A stretch of DNA of 64,000 nucleotides from assembly GCF_037113415.1 (NCBI RefSeq), contig NZ_CP146608.1:702501-766500 (forward strand), given 5' to 3'. Source of the DNA: Devosia sp. XK-2 (GTDB lineage Bacteria; Pseudomonadota; Alphaproteobacteria; Rhizobiales; Devosiaceae). Below are positions 17,720-26,072 of the stretch, piece by piece; the first letter of the stretch is position 1; the number at the start of each line of letters is the position of its first letter. The position numbers and the translations under genes were made by a program. The notes under the pieces are model-generated. The model worked only from the letters and a program-made list of their open reading frames with translations, searched no databases and had not been told where the DNA came from.

Positions 17720-18601
17720 TCAGTCCTTGGGATTGGAGTCGATCGGCTCGATGCGGTCCTGAATATAGGCCTCGATCTTATGCGCGAGCATGCGCTTGAA
17801 CCGGTCTTTCTCCGCATCGGCATGGGCGATGATCTCCCGCACGCGCCAGAATTCCATGGCCCCGATATGGGAGACACGCGGGCGGATATAGATGTCCGGC
17901 GGATAGGCGGCCATCATATGGGCGGTCAGCGAATGCATCATGATCTGGGCCGAACCGAACCAGATATCGATGGCCTTGTGGTCGGTCTTGGTGAGATTGG
18001 CCGAAGGATCGCCCGCCACATCGATGCCGATCAGGAAATCGGTGTCGATATCGGCCTGATCGAGCGGCAGCGGATTGACCACGCCGCCATCGACCAGAAG
18101 GTGGTTGTTGTAAACGACTGGCTTGAAAAAGCTGGGAATGGCGAGGGAGCCGGCAATGGCCGGGCGCAGCAGGCCCGAATTGAACACCACCTGATGCCAG
18201 GACTGAAAATCGGTGGCCACGACATAGAGCGGAATTTTCAGATCGCGGAACTCGAGCGGAAAATTGTCGGGCAGAAAGGCGTCCACCACATTGGTGGCTT
18301 CGATCTGCATGGAGATGCCATTTTTCAACAGGCCGCCAAGCCCACGAATCTGGGTCGCCCAGAGCCGGCTCGCAATGGTGCGCAAGGTGCCCAGCACTTC
18401 AAAGGAATGCTCGCGCAGCTCCTTGCCGCTCATTCCGGCGGCCCAGCCCGAACCGATCAGCGCGCCGATTGAGGTGCCCGAAATGACCGCAGGCTTGAGG
18501 CCAAGCTCATCCATGGCCTCGATATAGGGGATATGCGTCAGTCCACGGGCCGACCCGCCACCCAGGGCGACCCCGATTCTGGGTAATCCGCTCTCGTTCA
18601 T
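17720..18601 (-). CDS. Patatin-like phospholipase family protein
   Basis: A 293-residue patatin-domain protein (bacterial RssA/YchK type). The Ser-Asp dyad is visible: oxyanion loop GGGSARG at about residue 16, nucleophile motif GTSIG at about residue 41, and the DGG aspartate motif in LLVDGGVVNPLP. The ATG at 18601 is chosen; the frame is open further upstream into purD but has no ribosome site there. The gene lies 142 bp downstream of purD on the same strand and may be co-transcribed with it. Likely a cytoplasmic serine esterase/phospholipase; its lipid substrate is not predictable. Confidence 0.87.
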   Translation of the reverse strand: MNESGLPRIGVALGGGSARGLTHIPYIEAMDELGLKPAVISGTSIGALIGSGWAAGMSGKELREHSFEVLGTLRTIASRLWATQIRGLGGLLKNGISMQIEATNVVDAFLPDNFPLEFRDLKIPLYVVATDFQSWHQVVFNSGLLRPAIAGSLAIPSFFKPVVYNNHLLVDGGVVNPLPLDQADIDTDFLIGIDVAGDPSANLTKTDHKAIDIWFGSAQIMMHSLTAHMMAAYPPDIYIRPRVSHIGAMEFWRVREIIAHADAEKDRFKRMLAHKIEAYIQDRIEPIDSNPKD

Positions 18602-18743
18602 CCTGCCACGCTCCGCACCTTTCCTGCGCAGCCTGTCCGCCAAAGCCAGCCCACGCCGTTGCAGCGGCGTCAACTTGCGCTCGGGCGGCGGCGCATCAAA
18701 GACGGTTCGTAGATAGGGTAGGGTTTTTAGATTGAAGAAAGGT

Positions 18744-20015
18744 TCAGCTTTCGCGGGCGATTTCCCGCCAGCCGATATCGCGTCGGGCAAAGCCTTCTGG
18801 CCAAACAATTGCGTCCACGCCTCTATAAGCACGTTCCTGTGCCTCTCTGACCGATGCCCCGAGCGCGGTGACATTGAGCACGCGCCCGCCATTGGCCAGT
18901 AAACGTTCGCCATCACGCTTCGTTCCAGCGTGGAACACGGTCAGCGTATCGCTGTCGAGCCCGTCGACGCCTTTGATCTCGCTGCCTTTGTCATAATCGC
19001 CCGGATAGCCCTTGGTGGCCATAATGACGGTGAGGGCAAAGTCGTCTTTCCAGGCCACGTCATGCCCGGCCAGGGTGCCGGTGGCCACGGCATGGAGCAG
19101 GGGAACAATGTCGCTTTCCAGGCGCATCATCATCACCTGGCATTCCGGATCGCCGAAACGGGCATTGTATTCGACGAGCTTGGGACCATCCTCGGTCAGC
19201 ATCAGCCCGGCATAGAGCACCCCGGCATAGGGCATGCCGCGCTGGGCCATGCCGCGTATGGTCGGCTCGACAATGCGGGCCATGGTCTGGTCATAAATGG
19301 CCTTGCTCATTACCGGAGCGGGCGAATAGGCGCCCATGCCGCCGGTATTGGGGCCCTTGTCGCCGTCGAAGGCGCGCTTGTGGTCCTGGGCGGTGGTCAG
19401 CGGCAGGATGGTTTCGCCATCGCTGAGCACGAAAAGGCTGACCTCCTCGCCTTCCATGAATTCCTCGATGACCACCGCAGCGCCCGATTGCCCGAACGTG
19501 CCGGCAAAACAATCGATAATGGCCGCCTCGGCCTCCTCCATGCTCATGGCCACCGTGACGCCCTTGCCGGCGGCCAGGCCATCGGCCTTGATCACGATGG
19601 GCGCGCCTTGCGTATAGAGATAGGCCAGGGCCGAGGCTTCGTCCTCGAAGCGGCCATAAGCGGCGGTGGGGATATCGAATTCGTCACAGAGCGCCTTGGT
19701 GAAGCTCTTGGAGCCCTCGAGCTGCCCGGCAACCTTGGAGGGACAGAAACAGGTAATGCCAGCGGCGCGGACATCGTCGCCCAGGCCTGCCACCACCTGC
19801 GCGTCGGGGCCGACCACGACAAAATCCACGGCGTGCTCTTTTACGGCGGCAATCACGGCCGCATGGTCGGTAATGTCGACCGGGATATTGGTGGCCAGCG
19901 CCCCGGTGCCGCCATTGCCCGGAGCCACTAAGAGGGCATCCACCAGCGGTGACTGCGCGATCTTCCAGGCCAATGCGTGCTCGCGCCCACCCGAACCAAT
20001 GACCATTACGCGCAT
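18744..20015 (-). CDS. purD: Phosphoribosylamine--glycine ligase
   Basis: ATP-grasp enzyme of purine synthesis joining glycine to phosphoribosylamine (GAR synthetase). Motifs: VIGSGGREHALAWK at the N-terminus, APGNGGTG, the ATP-grasp loop VIKADGLAAGKGVTVA, and the metal-binding NARFGDPECQ near residue 288. The start is the ATG with GGAGG upstream giving MRVMVIGSGG; the length of 423 is normal. An inverted repeat lies between this gene and the divergent neighbour. Confidence 0.97.
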   Translation of the reverse strand: MRVMVIGSGGREHALAWKIAQSPLVDALLVAPGNGGTGALATNIPVDITDHAAVIAAVKEHAVDFVVVGPDAQVVAGLGDDVRAAGITCFCPSKVAGQLEGSKSFTKALCDEFDIPTAAYGRFEDEASALAYLYTQGAPIVIKADGLAAGKGVTVAMSMEEAEAAIIDCFAGTFGQSGAAVVIEEFMEGEEVSLFVLSDGETILPLTTAQDHKRAFDGDKGPNTGGMGAYSPAPVMSKAIYDQTMARIVEPTIRGMAQRGMPYAGVLYAGLMLTEDGPKLVEYNARFGDPECQVMMMRLESDIVPLLHAVATGTLAGHDVAWKDDFALTVIMATKGYPGDYDKGSEIKGVDGLDSDTLTVFHAGTKRDGERLLANGGRVLNVTALGASVREAQERAYRGVDAIVWPEGFARRDIGWREIARES

Positions 20016-20062
20016 ATCCTGCCTCCGTGATCTGTTGCGGGCGTGATGCACGAGACGGGCAG

Positions 20063-20085
20063 GTGAGGCAAGCAGTTCGCCTCAC
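20063..20085. promoter_or_regulatory. Inverted repeat in the purD/20140 divergent spacer
   Basis: Perfect 7-bp arms GTGAGGC and GCCTCAC separated by 9 bases, followed by TTTT on the plus strand. Position between two divergent genes favours an operator; the T run also fits a weak terminator read on the plus strand. Confidence 0.35.
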
Positions 20086-20139
20086 TTTTGGCTTGTTTCT
20101 TGCGCAACGCAGAGGTCAGACGCGGTGGGAGTGAAAGAG

Positions 20140-20613
20140 ATGGATTGGACGCTGTTCGGCTTGGTGCCGATGATTTTTGGTGGCGCCCCTGCCGATTCAC
20201 CACGCGCGCTGCTGGACGAAATCTATCGGCCGCGCCAGAGCGGGCAGCAGATCAATCTCGAAGAACACTATACCGATCACCTGCAGTCACTGGTGGTCTA
20301 TAATCTTCAGGCCAATGTGGTTGACGCCAGCGGTGTCCAGGTCGATCCGGGTGCGCCCGGAATTCCCGCCTTCAATCCGTTCCTGAACGGGCCGGAAACG
20401 CCAGTCGATGCGCTCTTTGTCAGCGAACCCATCGTGCAGGGGGACAATGCCGTTGCCCTGGTCAGCTTTGAGCGCGCCGGACAGCCCACCGTGCTCACTG
20501 TCTCCATGGTACACGATGGCACCTGGAAGGTGGACGACGTGGCCTCGGTCGGCGCGGGCGAAAAGTGGCTATATTCCTGGCTGCTGCAATACGATCCGTT
20601 TGACCAGCAGTAG
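20140..20613 (+). CDS. Hypothetical protein, DUF3828-like
   Basis: A 157-residue protein with a short hydrophobic N-terminus (WTLFGLVPMIFGGAPA, possible signal sequence), a helical region starting SPRALLDEIYRP, and a C-terminal beta part with WKVDDVASVGAGEKWLYSWLL. The last motif resembles the DUF3828 fold of predicted exported NTF2-like proteins, but this is a tentative match. The ATG has GGAG 8 bp upstream; a GTG 15 bases earlier is less well placed. It converges on gshA. Confidence 0.7.
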   Translation: MDWTLFGLVPMIFGGAPADSPRALLDEIYRPRQSGQQINLEEHYTDHLQSLVVYNLQANVVDASGVQVDPGAPGIPAFNPFLNGPETPVDALFVSEPIVQGDNAVALVSFERAGQPTVLTVSMVHDGTWKVDDVASVGAGEKWLYSWLLQYDPFDQQ

Positions 20614-20654
20614 GCGGGCGCTCGGCTCTTCCCTGTCCTTCCGTGCGAAGCGCT

Positions 20655-22025
20655 TTAGAGCTCGGCTTCCTTGAAAATGGGCAGCACGCTCTGGTTCCAT
20701 TCGCCATGGAACTTCTCGAGCCAGCGCTGGGCCGGGGCCTTGCCGGTGCGGATGGTTTCTTCGAGGGGGGCGAGATAAATGGTTTCGTCCTGCCCCTGGG
20801 CGTTGAGCCGGTTGCGGCGGACAAGGCCGGCTTCGGCGATCCCGACCGCCTGGGCGGCAATGTCGAAGATCGATGAGCGGTCGAACGGCGTATCGAGACC
20901 GAGCCGCGGCACCTCGCGACGCAAATGCTCGCGGTCTTCATCGGTCCAGTTCTTGACCAGTTCCCACGCCGATTCCAGCGAGGTCTCATCATAGAGCAGG
21001 CCCGTCCAGAATGCGGAAAGGGCCACCACATGGGCCTCGTCGCCCATATCGGCGCCGCGCATTTCGAGGAACTGCTTCAAGCGCACTTCGGGGAAAAGGG
21101 TGGATAGGTGATCCTCCCAATCCTTGATGGTCGGCTTCTCGCCCGGCAATTGCGGCAGGCGGCCATCGAGAAAATCACGGAAGCTCTCGCCGGCGACATT
21201 GATATATTTCTTGTCGCGGATGACGAAATACATCGGCACATCGAGCGCATAATCGGCATAGCGCTCAAAGCCGAAACCGGGTTCGAACACGAAAGGCAGC
21301 ATGCCGGTGCGGTCGTCATCGGTATTGCGCCAGATCTCGCTGCGGAAGCTGAGATAGCCGGTATCGCGGCCATCGGCGAAAGGCGAATTGGCAAAAAGCG
21401 CCGTTGCAACCGGCTGCAAGGCCAGCGAGACGCGCAGCTTTTTGACCATGTCGATCTCGCTCGAAAAATCGAGATTGGTCTGCACCGTGGCCGAGCGGTA
21501 CATCATCGAGGTGCCCAGCGTGCCGGTTTCACCCATATATTTGGTCATGATGCCATAACGCGACTTGGGCATGGCCTTGATATCTTCAACGGCCCAAAGC
21601 GGGGTGACGCCCAGGCCCAGAAAATGAATATCGAGCGGTGCGGCGACCTTTTTGGTGACGCGCATATGTTCGCTAAGTTCAGCCGCGGTGCCATGCAGAT
21701 CGGTCATGGGCGAGCCGGAGAGCTCGAACTGCCCGCCTGGCTCAAGCGAAATGCCGCCGGCAATCTCGTTATTCCTCAGGCCAATGGGATTGTCGCCATC
21801 ATAGAAAGGGTGCCAGCCGGTCTCCTTCTCGATGCCGGCCAGAAGGGCCTTGATGCCCTGCTCACCCTCATAGGCAACCGGACGCAGCGGATTGGTGTGG
21901 AATACGTGCTTTTCGTGCTCGGTGCCGATGCACCACTGGTCCGCCGGCTTGGCGCCGCGTTCCATCGCCTCGATCAGGTCGTTGCGCGATTCGATCTGGG
22001 GCGAGAGGGTGTCGACGCCGGCCAT
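20655..22025 (-). CDS. gshA: Glutamate--cysteine ligase (plant/alphaproteobacterial type)
   Basis: First enzyme of glutathione synthesis, forming gamma-glutamylcysteine. The 456-residue length and motifs belong to the class shared by alphaproteobacteria and plants, not to the E. coli GshA class: WCIGTEHEKH near the N-terminus, LEPGGQFELSG at about residue 92, MYRSATVQTNLDFSSE at about residue 163, and MRGADMG further on. The start ATG has a GAGGA site 4-5 bp upstream. It is 72 bp downstream of rsmE, its usual neighbour in alphaproteobacteria, so they are likely an operon. Confidence 0.96.
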   Translation of the reverse strand: MAGVDTLSPQIESRNDLIEAMERGAKPADQWCIGTEHEKHVFHTNPLRPVAYEGEQGIKALLAGIEKETGWHPFYDGDNPIGLRNNEIAGGISLEPGGQFELSGSPMTDLHGTAAELSEHMRVTKKVAAPLDIHFLGLGVTPLWAVEDIKAMPKSRYGIMTKYMGETGTLGTSMMYRSATVQTNLDFSSEIDMVKKLRVSLALQPVATALFANSPFADGRDTGYLSFRSEIWRNTDDDRTGMLPFVFEPGFGFERYADYALDVPMYFVIRDKKYINVAGESFRDFLDGRLPQLPGEKPTIKDWEDHLSTLFPEVRLKQFLEMRGADMGDEAHVVALSAFWTGLLYDETSLESAWELVKNWTDEDREHLRREVPRLGLDTPFDRSSIFDIAAQAVGIAEAGLVRRNRLNAQGQDETIYLAPLEETIRTGKAPAQRWLEKFHGEWNQSVLPIFKEAEL

Positions 22026-22097
22026 GTGGTCCTCTTGGCTGAGGGATAGAGACTGGGGCGGCAAAATAGCGAGAGCAAGGCGGAAAGCAATCGCCTT

Positions 22098-22847
22098 TTA
22101 TCGCCAATCACCGATGATCGACTGTATAACAGCCAGGCCGGCCACTGCAGCCGTGTCAGCCCTGAGGATTCTGGGGCCCAGGCTGATGGGAACGACGAAG
22201 GGCGATGCGCGCAGCTTTGCCCGCTCGGCATCGGAGAAACCGCCTTCCGGACCGATCAGAAGGCCAATGCGCCTGTCCGCAAGACGTTCCAGCGCCGCAA
22301 CAGGCGAGGCCGAGGCCTCGGCCTCGTCGGCAAAGAGCAATATCCGGTCCCCATGCACGCCCGGCCAGGTGTCGAGCAGAGCCTCAAGGCTGGTTTCCGG
22401 CGCAATCTGCGGCACCGAGAGGACCTCGCATTGCTCGGCGGCCTCTATGGCATTGGCGCTGAGCCGTTCGGGCTTGAGCCGATGCAATTGGGTAAATTGG
22501 GTCATGACCGGCTGGATGATGCCGACGCCCATTTCCACCGCTTTCTGGATCACATAATCGAGCCGCTCGCTTTTGAGCGGTGCAAAACCATACCAGAGGT
22601 CGGATGGCGGGGTTTGCGGAGCGATTTGCTCGACTGCGTCCAGCGTCACCGATTTTTTCGAGTCGCTGATCAGCCGGCAGAGCCAGGCGCCATCCCGGCC
22701 ATTGAACAACACTACCTCGTCGCCAACAGCTTTGCGCAGCACTGCGGCGAGATAGAGGGACTGATCCTTGTTCAACGCAATCTGTGTCTTCGCGGCCAGG
22801 TCCGGCTCGACAAATAGGCGGGGAAGGGAGGCGTGACTGCGGGGCAT
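22098..22847 (-). CDS. rsmE: 16S rRNA m3U1498 methyltransferase RsmE
   Basis: SPOUT-fold methyltransferase modifying U1498 of 16S rRNA. The knotted SAM-binding site is seen in LLIGPEGGFSDAE and LGPRILRADTAAVAGL at the C-terminus, with an N-terminal PUA-like RNA-binding domain starting RLFVEPDL. The ATG giving MPRSHASLP is chosen; an open frame extends upstream through a repeat-containing spacer and is not credible as coding. 249 residues is standard. Precedes gshA on the same strand. Confidence 0.94.
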   Translation of the reverse strand: MPRSHASLPRLFVEPDLAAKTQIALNKDQSLYLAAVLRKAVGDEVVLFNGRDGAWLCRLISDSKKSVTLDAVEQIAPQTPPSDLWYGFAPLKSERLDYVIQKAVEMGVGIIQPVMTQFTQLHRLKPERLSANAIEAAEQCEVLSVPQIAPETSLEALLDTWPGVHGDRILLFADEAEASASPVAALERLADRRIGLLIGPEGGFSDAERAKLRASPFVVPISLGPRILRADTAAVAGLAVIQSIIGDWR

Positions 22848-22903
22848 GGATGGTCGCTGGTTAATTGCGGGCCCAACATAGTTGTTGTGACCGGACCGGC
22901 AAC

Positions 22904-22946
22904 CCCCACCCTCATTCCCTTCCCACAAGGGGGAATGAGGGTGGGG
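22904..22946. terminator. Perfect 16-bp hairpin between rsmE and ubiA, REP-like
   Basis: Arms CCCCACCCTCATTCCC (22904-22919) and GGGAATGAGGGTGGGG (22931-22946) are fully complementary around an 11-base loop. It belongs to the same C/G-rich vocabulary as the repeats at 11113, 23972, 51881 and 60432. It lies upstream of two divergent genes, so it does not terminate either; I label it by structure only. Confidence 0.5.
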
Positions 22947-23004
22947 TGGTGCGTCGCGCGCTGGACCGTTATGAATTGCGCGACTAAAGCCGAGGCCTGC
23001 AAGC

Positions 23005-23937
23005 ATGAACACCCCCCATCCCACTGGCACCGTCGCCGACGCCCAAAAGGACAATTGGCTCGATCGTTATGCGCCCGAGCCGGTCAAGCCCTATGGCCGC
23101 CTGGCGCGCTGGGACCGGCCGATCGGCTTTTATCTTTTGTTCTGGCCCTGCGCCTGGGGCATCGGGCTGGCGGCCCTGGCGCAGCCCGAATTCGGCTTCG
23201 GCTGGTGGGCGGCGATCCTGATGTTCATTGGCGCCATTCTGATGCGCGGGGCGGGGTGCACCTTTAACGACATTGTCGACCGCGACATCGATATGCAGGT
23301 GGCGCGGACGCGGTCGCGACCTATCCCGTCTGGCCAGGTGACGGCCCGCGAGGCCTTTTATTTCCTGATTGCCCAGGCCTTGCTCGCCTCGGCAATTCTG
23401 TTCCAGTTCAACCGGTTTACCGTTTGGGCTGCCATTGCCTCGCTGGTGCTGGTGGCCATCTACCCCTTCATGAAGCGCATCACCTGGTGGCCGCAGCTTT
23501 TCCTCGGGTTGGCCTTTTCCTATGGCGCGCTGGTGGGCTGGTCGAGCCAGACCGGGGGCCTGAGCTGGGCGCCGGTGGTTCTCTATGTCGGCACCATCCT
23601 CTGGGTCATCGGCTATGACACCATCTACGCGCTGCAGGATATCGAGGACGACGCGCTGGTCGGCGTCAAATCCACCGCGCGCCTGTTCGGTGACAATGTG
23701 CGCCCCGCCGTTGCCGTGCTCTATGCGGGGGCATTTCTGCTCTGGAACGTGGCTTCACTCATGGCCGGCGGCGGCATCATCTTTGCCGCCATTTCGTTGG
23801 TCGCTGCCGGTCTCATGGCCTGGCAGCTCTGGACGCTGGACAAGGACGTGCCGCTCAATCCGTACAGCCGCTTTTACAACAACCACTATGTCGGCATGGC
23901 GCTGACCCTGGCGCTGCTGGCCGATTGGGTTTGGTAG
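23005..23937 (+). CDS. ubiA: 4-hydroxybenzoate octaprenyltransferase
   Basis: Membrane prenyltransferase attaching the polyprenyl tail to 4-hydroxybenzoate in ubiquinone synthesis. The two aspartate-rich, magnesium-diphosphate-binding motifs are present: NDIVDRDID at about residue 88 and DIEDD at about residue 213, both typical of UbiA. It has eight to nine hydrophobic helices and 310 residues. It is divergent from rsmE. The terminal part carries the compound repeat downstream in place of a classical terminator. Confidence 0.95.
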   Translation: MNTPHPTGTVADAQKDNWLDRYAPEPVKPYGRLARWDRPIGFYLLFWPCAWGIGLAALAQPEFGFGWWAAILMFIGAILMRGAGCTFNDIVDRDIDMQVARTRSRPIPSGQVTAREAFYFLIAQALLASAILFQFNRFTVWAAIASLVLVAIYPFMKRITWWPQLFLGLAFSYGALVGWSSQTGGLSWAPVVLYVGTILWVIGYDTIYALQDIEDDALVGVKSTARLFGDNVRPAVAVLYAGAFLLWNVASLMAGGGIIFAAISLVAAGLMAWQLWTLDKDVPLNPYSRFYNNHYVGMALTLALLADWVW

Positions 23938-23971
23938 CAGGGTTCGGAATGCCTTTCTAACGTCTGCGGCA

Positions 23972-24093
23972 CCCTCCCTTCGCCCTTGAGGGGAGAAGGT
24001 GGCCCGATAGGGGCGGATGAAGGGTTCGACCTCGCGGTCCTGCCGAAGGGCATTCACCCCTCACCCCGTCCCTCTCCCCTGAGGGGCGAGGGG
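23972..24093. repeat. Compound palindromic repeat, copy 1 of 2 in the window
   Basis: About 122 bp containing CCTCCCTTCGCCCTTGAGGG, GGAGAAGGTGGCCCGATAGG, GGATGAAGGGTTCGACCTCG, TCCTGCCGAAGGGC, and a final CTCTCCCCTGAGGGGCGAGG palindrome. The second copy at 51881-51999 is the same element inverted, matching along nearly its whole length. It fills most of the 259-bp gap between ubiA and the next gene. Confidence 0.8.
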
Positions 24094-24128
24094 CGCAAGG
24101 ACCGGCATATCAGTTCGGACGATTGATC

Positions 24129-24178
24129 TAAAAAAGCCGAAAGGGTCGACCGCACCACCGGTCGACCCTTTTCGGCTT
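24129..24178 (-). terminator. Strong intrinsic terminator
   Basis: A 19-bp stem (GCCGAAAGGGTCGACCG and its complement, with one extra A in the left arm on the minus strand) with a six-base loop, followed on the minus strand by six T residues. It lies just past the stop of the minus-strand hypothetical gene and terminates it. Confidence 0.9.
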
Positions 24179-24196
24179 GCTTTGGAGAGCAATGAT

Positions 24197-24712
24197 TTAG
24201 TGCGCGTCGGCCTGGCCGGGCTTGCGGCGATTGAGAAAGCGGGGGCGGCGCGAGGCATCGGCGGCAAGCTTGCGGCGCGGGGTCGGACTGCCCAGCATGA
24301 CCCCATCGACTTGCTGGCTATAGGGCATATAGGCACCATCGCCGGCCTTGATGAACAGCGGCAGGCGGAGCTTCTTGCCCCAGTTCTGCCATTCGGCGAC
24401 GACGTTGTGATTGCCCTCTTCCTCGAAGACTTTGTAATTGAGCTCGGCATCGGAATGGACCAGTTCGATCGAGCTGGTCAGCATGCCGTCTTCCGAAATG
24501 GCGGTGGCCACGGCTACGCCGATAAATTCAGTCACCGGCACCTTGATCTTGATGGCCACGCCGCTCTGTTCGAGCATTTTGCGGACCGTGACGGTTTTGA
24601 CCGGCTCCTTGGGGCCATTGTCGTTTGCCGCCATGAAGCGGCGCTCGGCCAGGACCGGGCGGCCAAAGGCCAGAACGACTGACGAGCCTTCCATCGCAAC
24701 GCCATGAACCAT
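24197..24712 (-). CDS. Conserved hypothetical protein (alphaproteobacterial)
   Basis: A 171-residue soluble protein without signal or membrane segments. The middle (KVPVTEFIGVAVATAISEDGMLTSSIELVHSDAELNY) looks like a beta-rich domain, followed by EWQNWGKKLRLPLFIKAGDG, and the end is a basic tail (PTPRRKLAADASRRPRFLNRRK). It resembles DUF6101-type proteins of Hyphomicrobiales as I remember them, which is uncertain. AGGAAGG lies 9 bp before the ATG, and a strong terminator follows the stop, so it is a single-gene unit. Confidence 0.75.
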   Translation of the reverse strand: MVHGVAMEGSSVVLAFGRPVLAERRFMAANDNGPKEPVKTVTVRKMLEQSGVAIKIKVPVTEFIGVAVATAISEDGMLTSSIELVHSDAELNYKVFEEEGNHNVVAEWQNWGKKLRLPLFIKAGDGAYMPYSQQVDGVMLGSPTPRRKLAADASRRPRFLNRRKPGQADAH

Positions 24713-24880
24713 TTTTGATGCCTTCCTGTAACTTCGAGAGCTTGTTTTTGTGCTCCGTTTGTAAGGCCAATCTACCCCAGCCCCTTACCCACGCCCTTAA
24801 TCGGTTGGGTTAAGTTTATGTTGTTTTCCCGGAGGGTTAGCAGGGTATTGCACCTAGTCAGAAGCGGTTAACCCCGTGTC

Positions 24881-24909
24881 TTGCGAGCCTGTTTACCCTG
24901 CCATATTTG
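24881..24909 (+). promoter_or_regulatory. Possible promoter of cysQ
   Basis: TTGCGA and TATTTG are 17 bp apart, 57 bp upstream of the cysQ ATG, in a 253-bp spacer that holds nothing else recognisable apart from the 5' region of the divergent gene. Weak match. Confidence 0.3.
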
Positions 24910-24965
24910 CCGGCGCTGGATGCGCCCTTGTGGAATGGCCGCCCGCAGCCTAAAAGGCCCGCATA

Positions 24966-25823
24966 ATGCCGGCTTTCGCCCCACCCTACGATGATGACCT
25001 CGAACTGCTCCGCTCGACCGCGGTGGCAGCCGGCATCATCGCCTCGAGCTATTTCCGGCGCGATATCAAGTCCTGGACCAAGGAAAATGCCTCGCCGGTC
25101 AGCGAAGCCGACATCGTGGTGGACCGGTTTCTGGCCGCCAATCTCCTGCAGGCGCGCCCCAATTATGGCTGGCTGAGTGAAGAGACGGTCGACAATCCTT
25201 CACGTTTGGACTGCGAGCGCGTCTTTGTCGTCGACCCCATTGACGGCACCCGTGCCTTTTTGCGCGGGGAGGATTATTGGACGGTCTCGCTGGCCGTTGT
25301 GGAACATGGTGTGCCGGTTGCCGGCGTTGTCTATGCCCCGGCCCGCGACGAGCTCTATGAAGCCTCCAAAGGCGGTGGCGCCCGCCTCAATGGCAAGCCC
25401 CTCATGCGCAGTCGCCGCGCCGGGACGGCTCCGCTCATTCCCGCCCCGGGTGCGGTGCATCAGGAATTGCAGGCCGCCGGGCTCGACTATACGCGCGGAC
25501 CGGCATTCCCGTCCCTGGCCTATCGGCTGGTGCAGGTGGCGACGGGCCGGCTCGACGCCGCCGTGGCGCGTCGCGGCTCGCAGGACTGGGACATTGCCGG
25601 AGCAGCGGTCATTCTGGCCGAATGCGGCCTCGACTTTGCCGATGTGTGCACCGGGTTCCCACAATTGAACAAACGAGATGTGCGCCACGGGGCGCTTGCG
25701 GCCCTGGGCGACATGAGCCTAAAACCCCTCGTGCATGCGGCGCTGATCAAGGTCTATGGTTGCCCCCAGACCCTGTATGGTGCCGATGCAGCTCAAACTC
25801 AATTGCCTCAAACGCGGGACTGA
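24966..25823 (+). CDS. cysQ: 3'(2'),5'-bisphosphate nucleotidase CysQ
   Basis: Inositol-monophosphatase-fold metal phosphatase expected to hydrolyse 3'-phosphoadenosine 5'-phosphate from sulfate assimilation. The metal-binding motifs are SPVSEADIVVDRF (residues about 42-54), DPIDGTRAFLRG (about residue 90) and QDWDIAGAAVILAECG near residue 204. The length of 285 is normal. It is followed after 3 bp by a DUF4170 gene, an arrangement common in Hyphomicrobiales. Other inositol-phosphatase-family roles are possible; the CysQ name rests on these motifs and on context. Confidence 0.88.
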   Translation: MPAFAPPYDDDLELLRSTAVAAGIIASSYFRRDIKSWTKENASPVSEADIVVDRFLAANLLQARPNYGWLSEETVDNPSRLDCERVFVVDPIDGTRAFLRGEDYWTVSLAVVEHGVPVAGVVYAPARDELYEASKGGGARLNGKPLMRSRRAGTAPLIPAPGAVHQELQAAGLDYTRGPAFPSLAYRLVQVATGRLDAAVARRGSQDWDIAGAAVILAECGLDFADVCTGFPQLNKRDVRHGALAALGDMSLKPLVHAALIKVYGCPQTLYGADAAQTQLPQTRD

Positions 25824-25826
25824 CCG

Positions 25827-26072
25827 ATGGCTGAAACGACCGACAAGCAACTCTTGCATCTGGTGATTGGTGGCGAACTCGCCAGCGGCGAGGGCGTGAC
25901 CTTTGCCGATCTCGATCAGGTCGATATCGTTGGCGTCTATCCCAACTACGCCGCGGCCGAAAAGGTGTGGCGCGCCAAGGCACAGCAGACCGTGGATAGC
26001 GCCCAGACGCGCTATTTCATCGTGCATCTGCATCGCCTGCTGGACCCCACAACCGACACCACAAGGGGTTAG
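25827..26072 (+). CDS. DUF4170 domain-containing protein
   Basis: An 81-residue protein matching the small alphaproteobacterial DUF4170 family: LHLVIGGELASGEGVTFADLD, then DIVGVYPNYAAAEKVWRAKAQQTVD and RYFIVHLHRLLDP. No catalytic function is known. It follows cysQ by 3 bp in the same operon. In related genomes, as I recall them, the next gene in the same direction is waaA (Kdo transferase); here the next gene is convergent and its stop overlaps this stop by 4 bp. Confidence 0.9.
   Translation: MAETTDKQLLHLVIGGELASGEGVTFADLDQVDIVGVYPNYAAAEKVWRAKAQQTVDSAQTRYFIVHLHRLLDPTTDTTRG

Noticed and set aside
22848..23004. N-terminal extension of rsmE through the upstream repeat
   Set aside because: The extra 69 residues run through a palindromic repeat and have no RsmE resemblance; the ATG at 22847 gives the standard protein.
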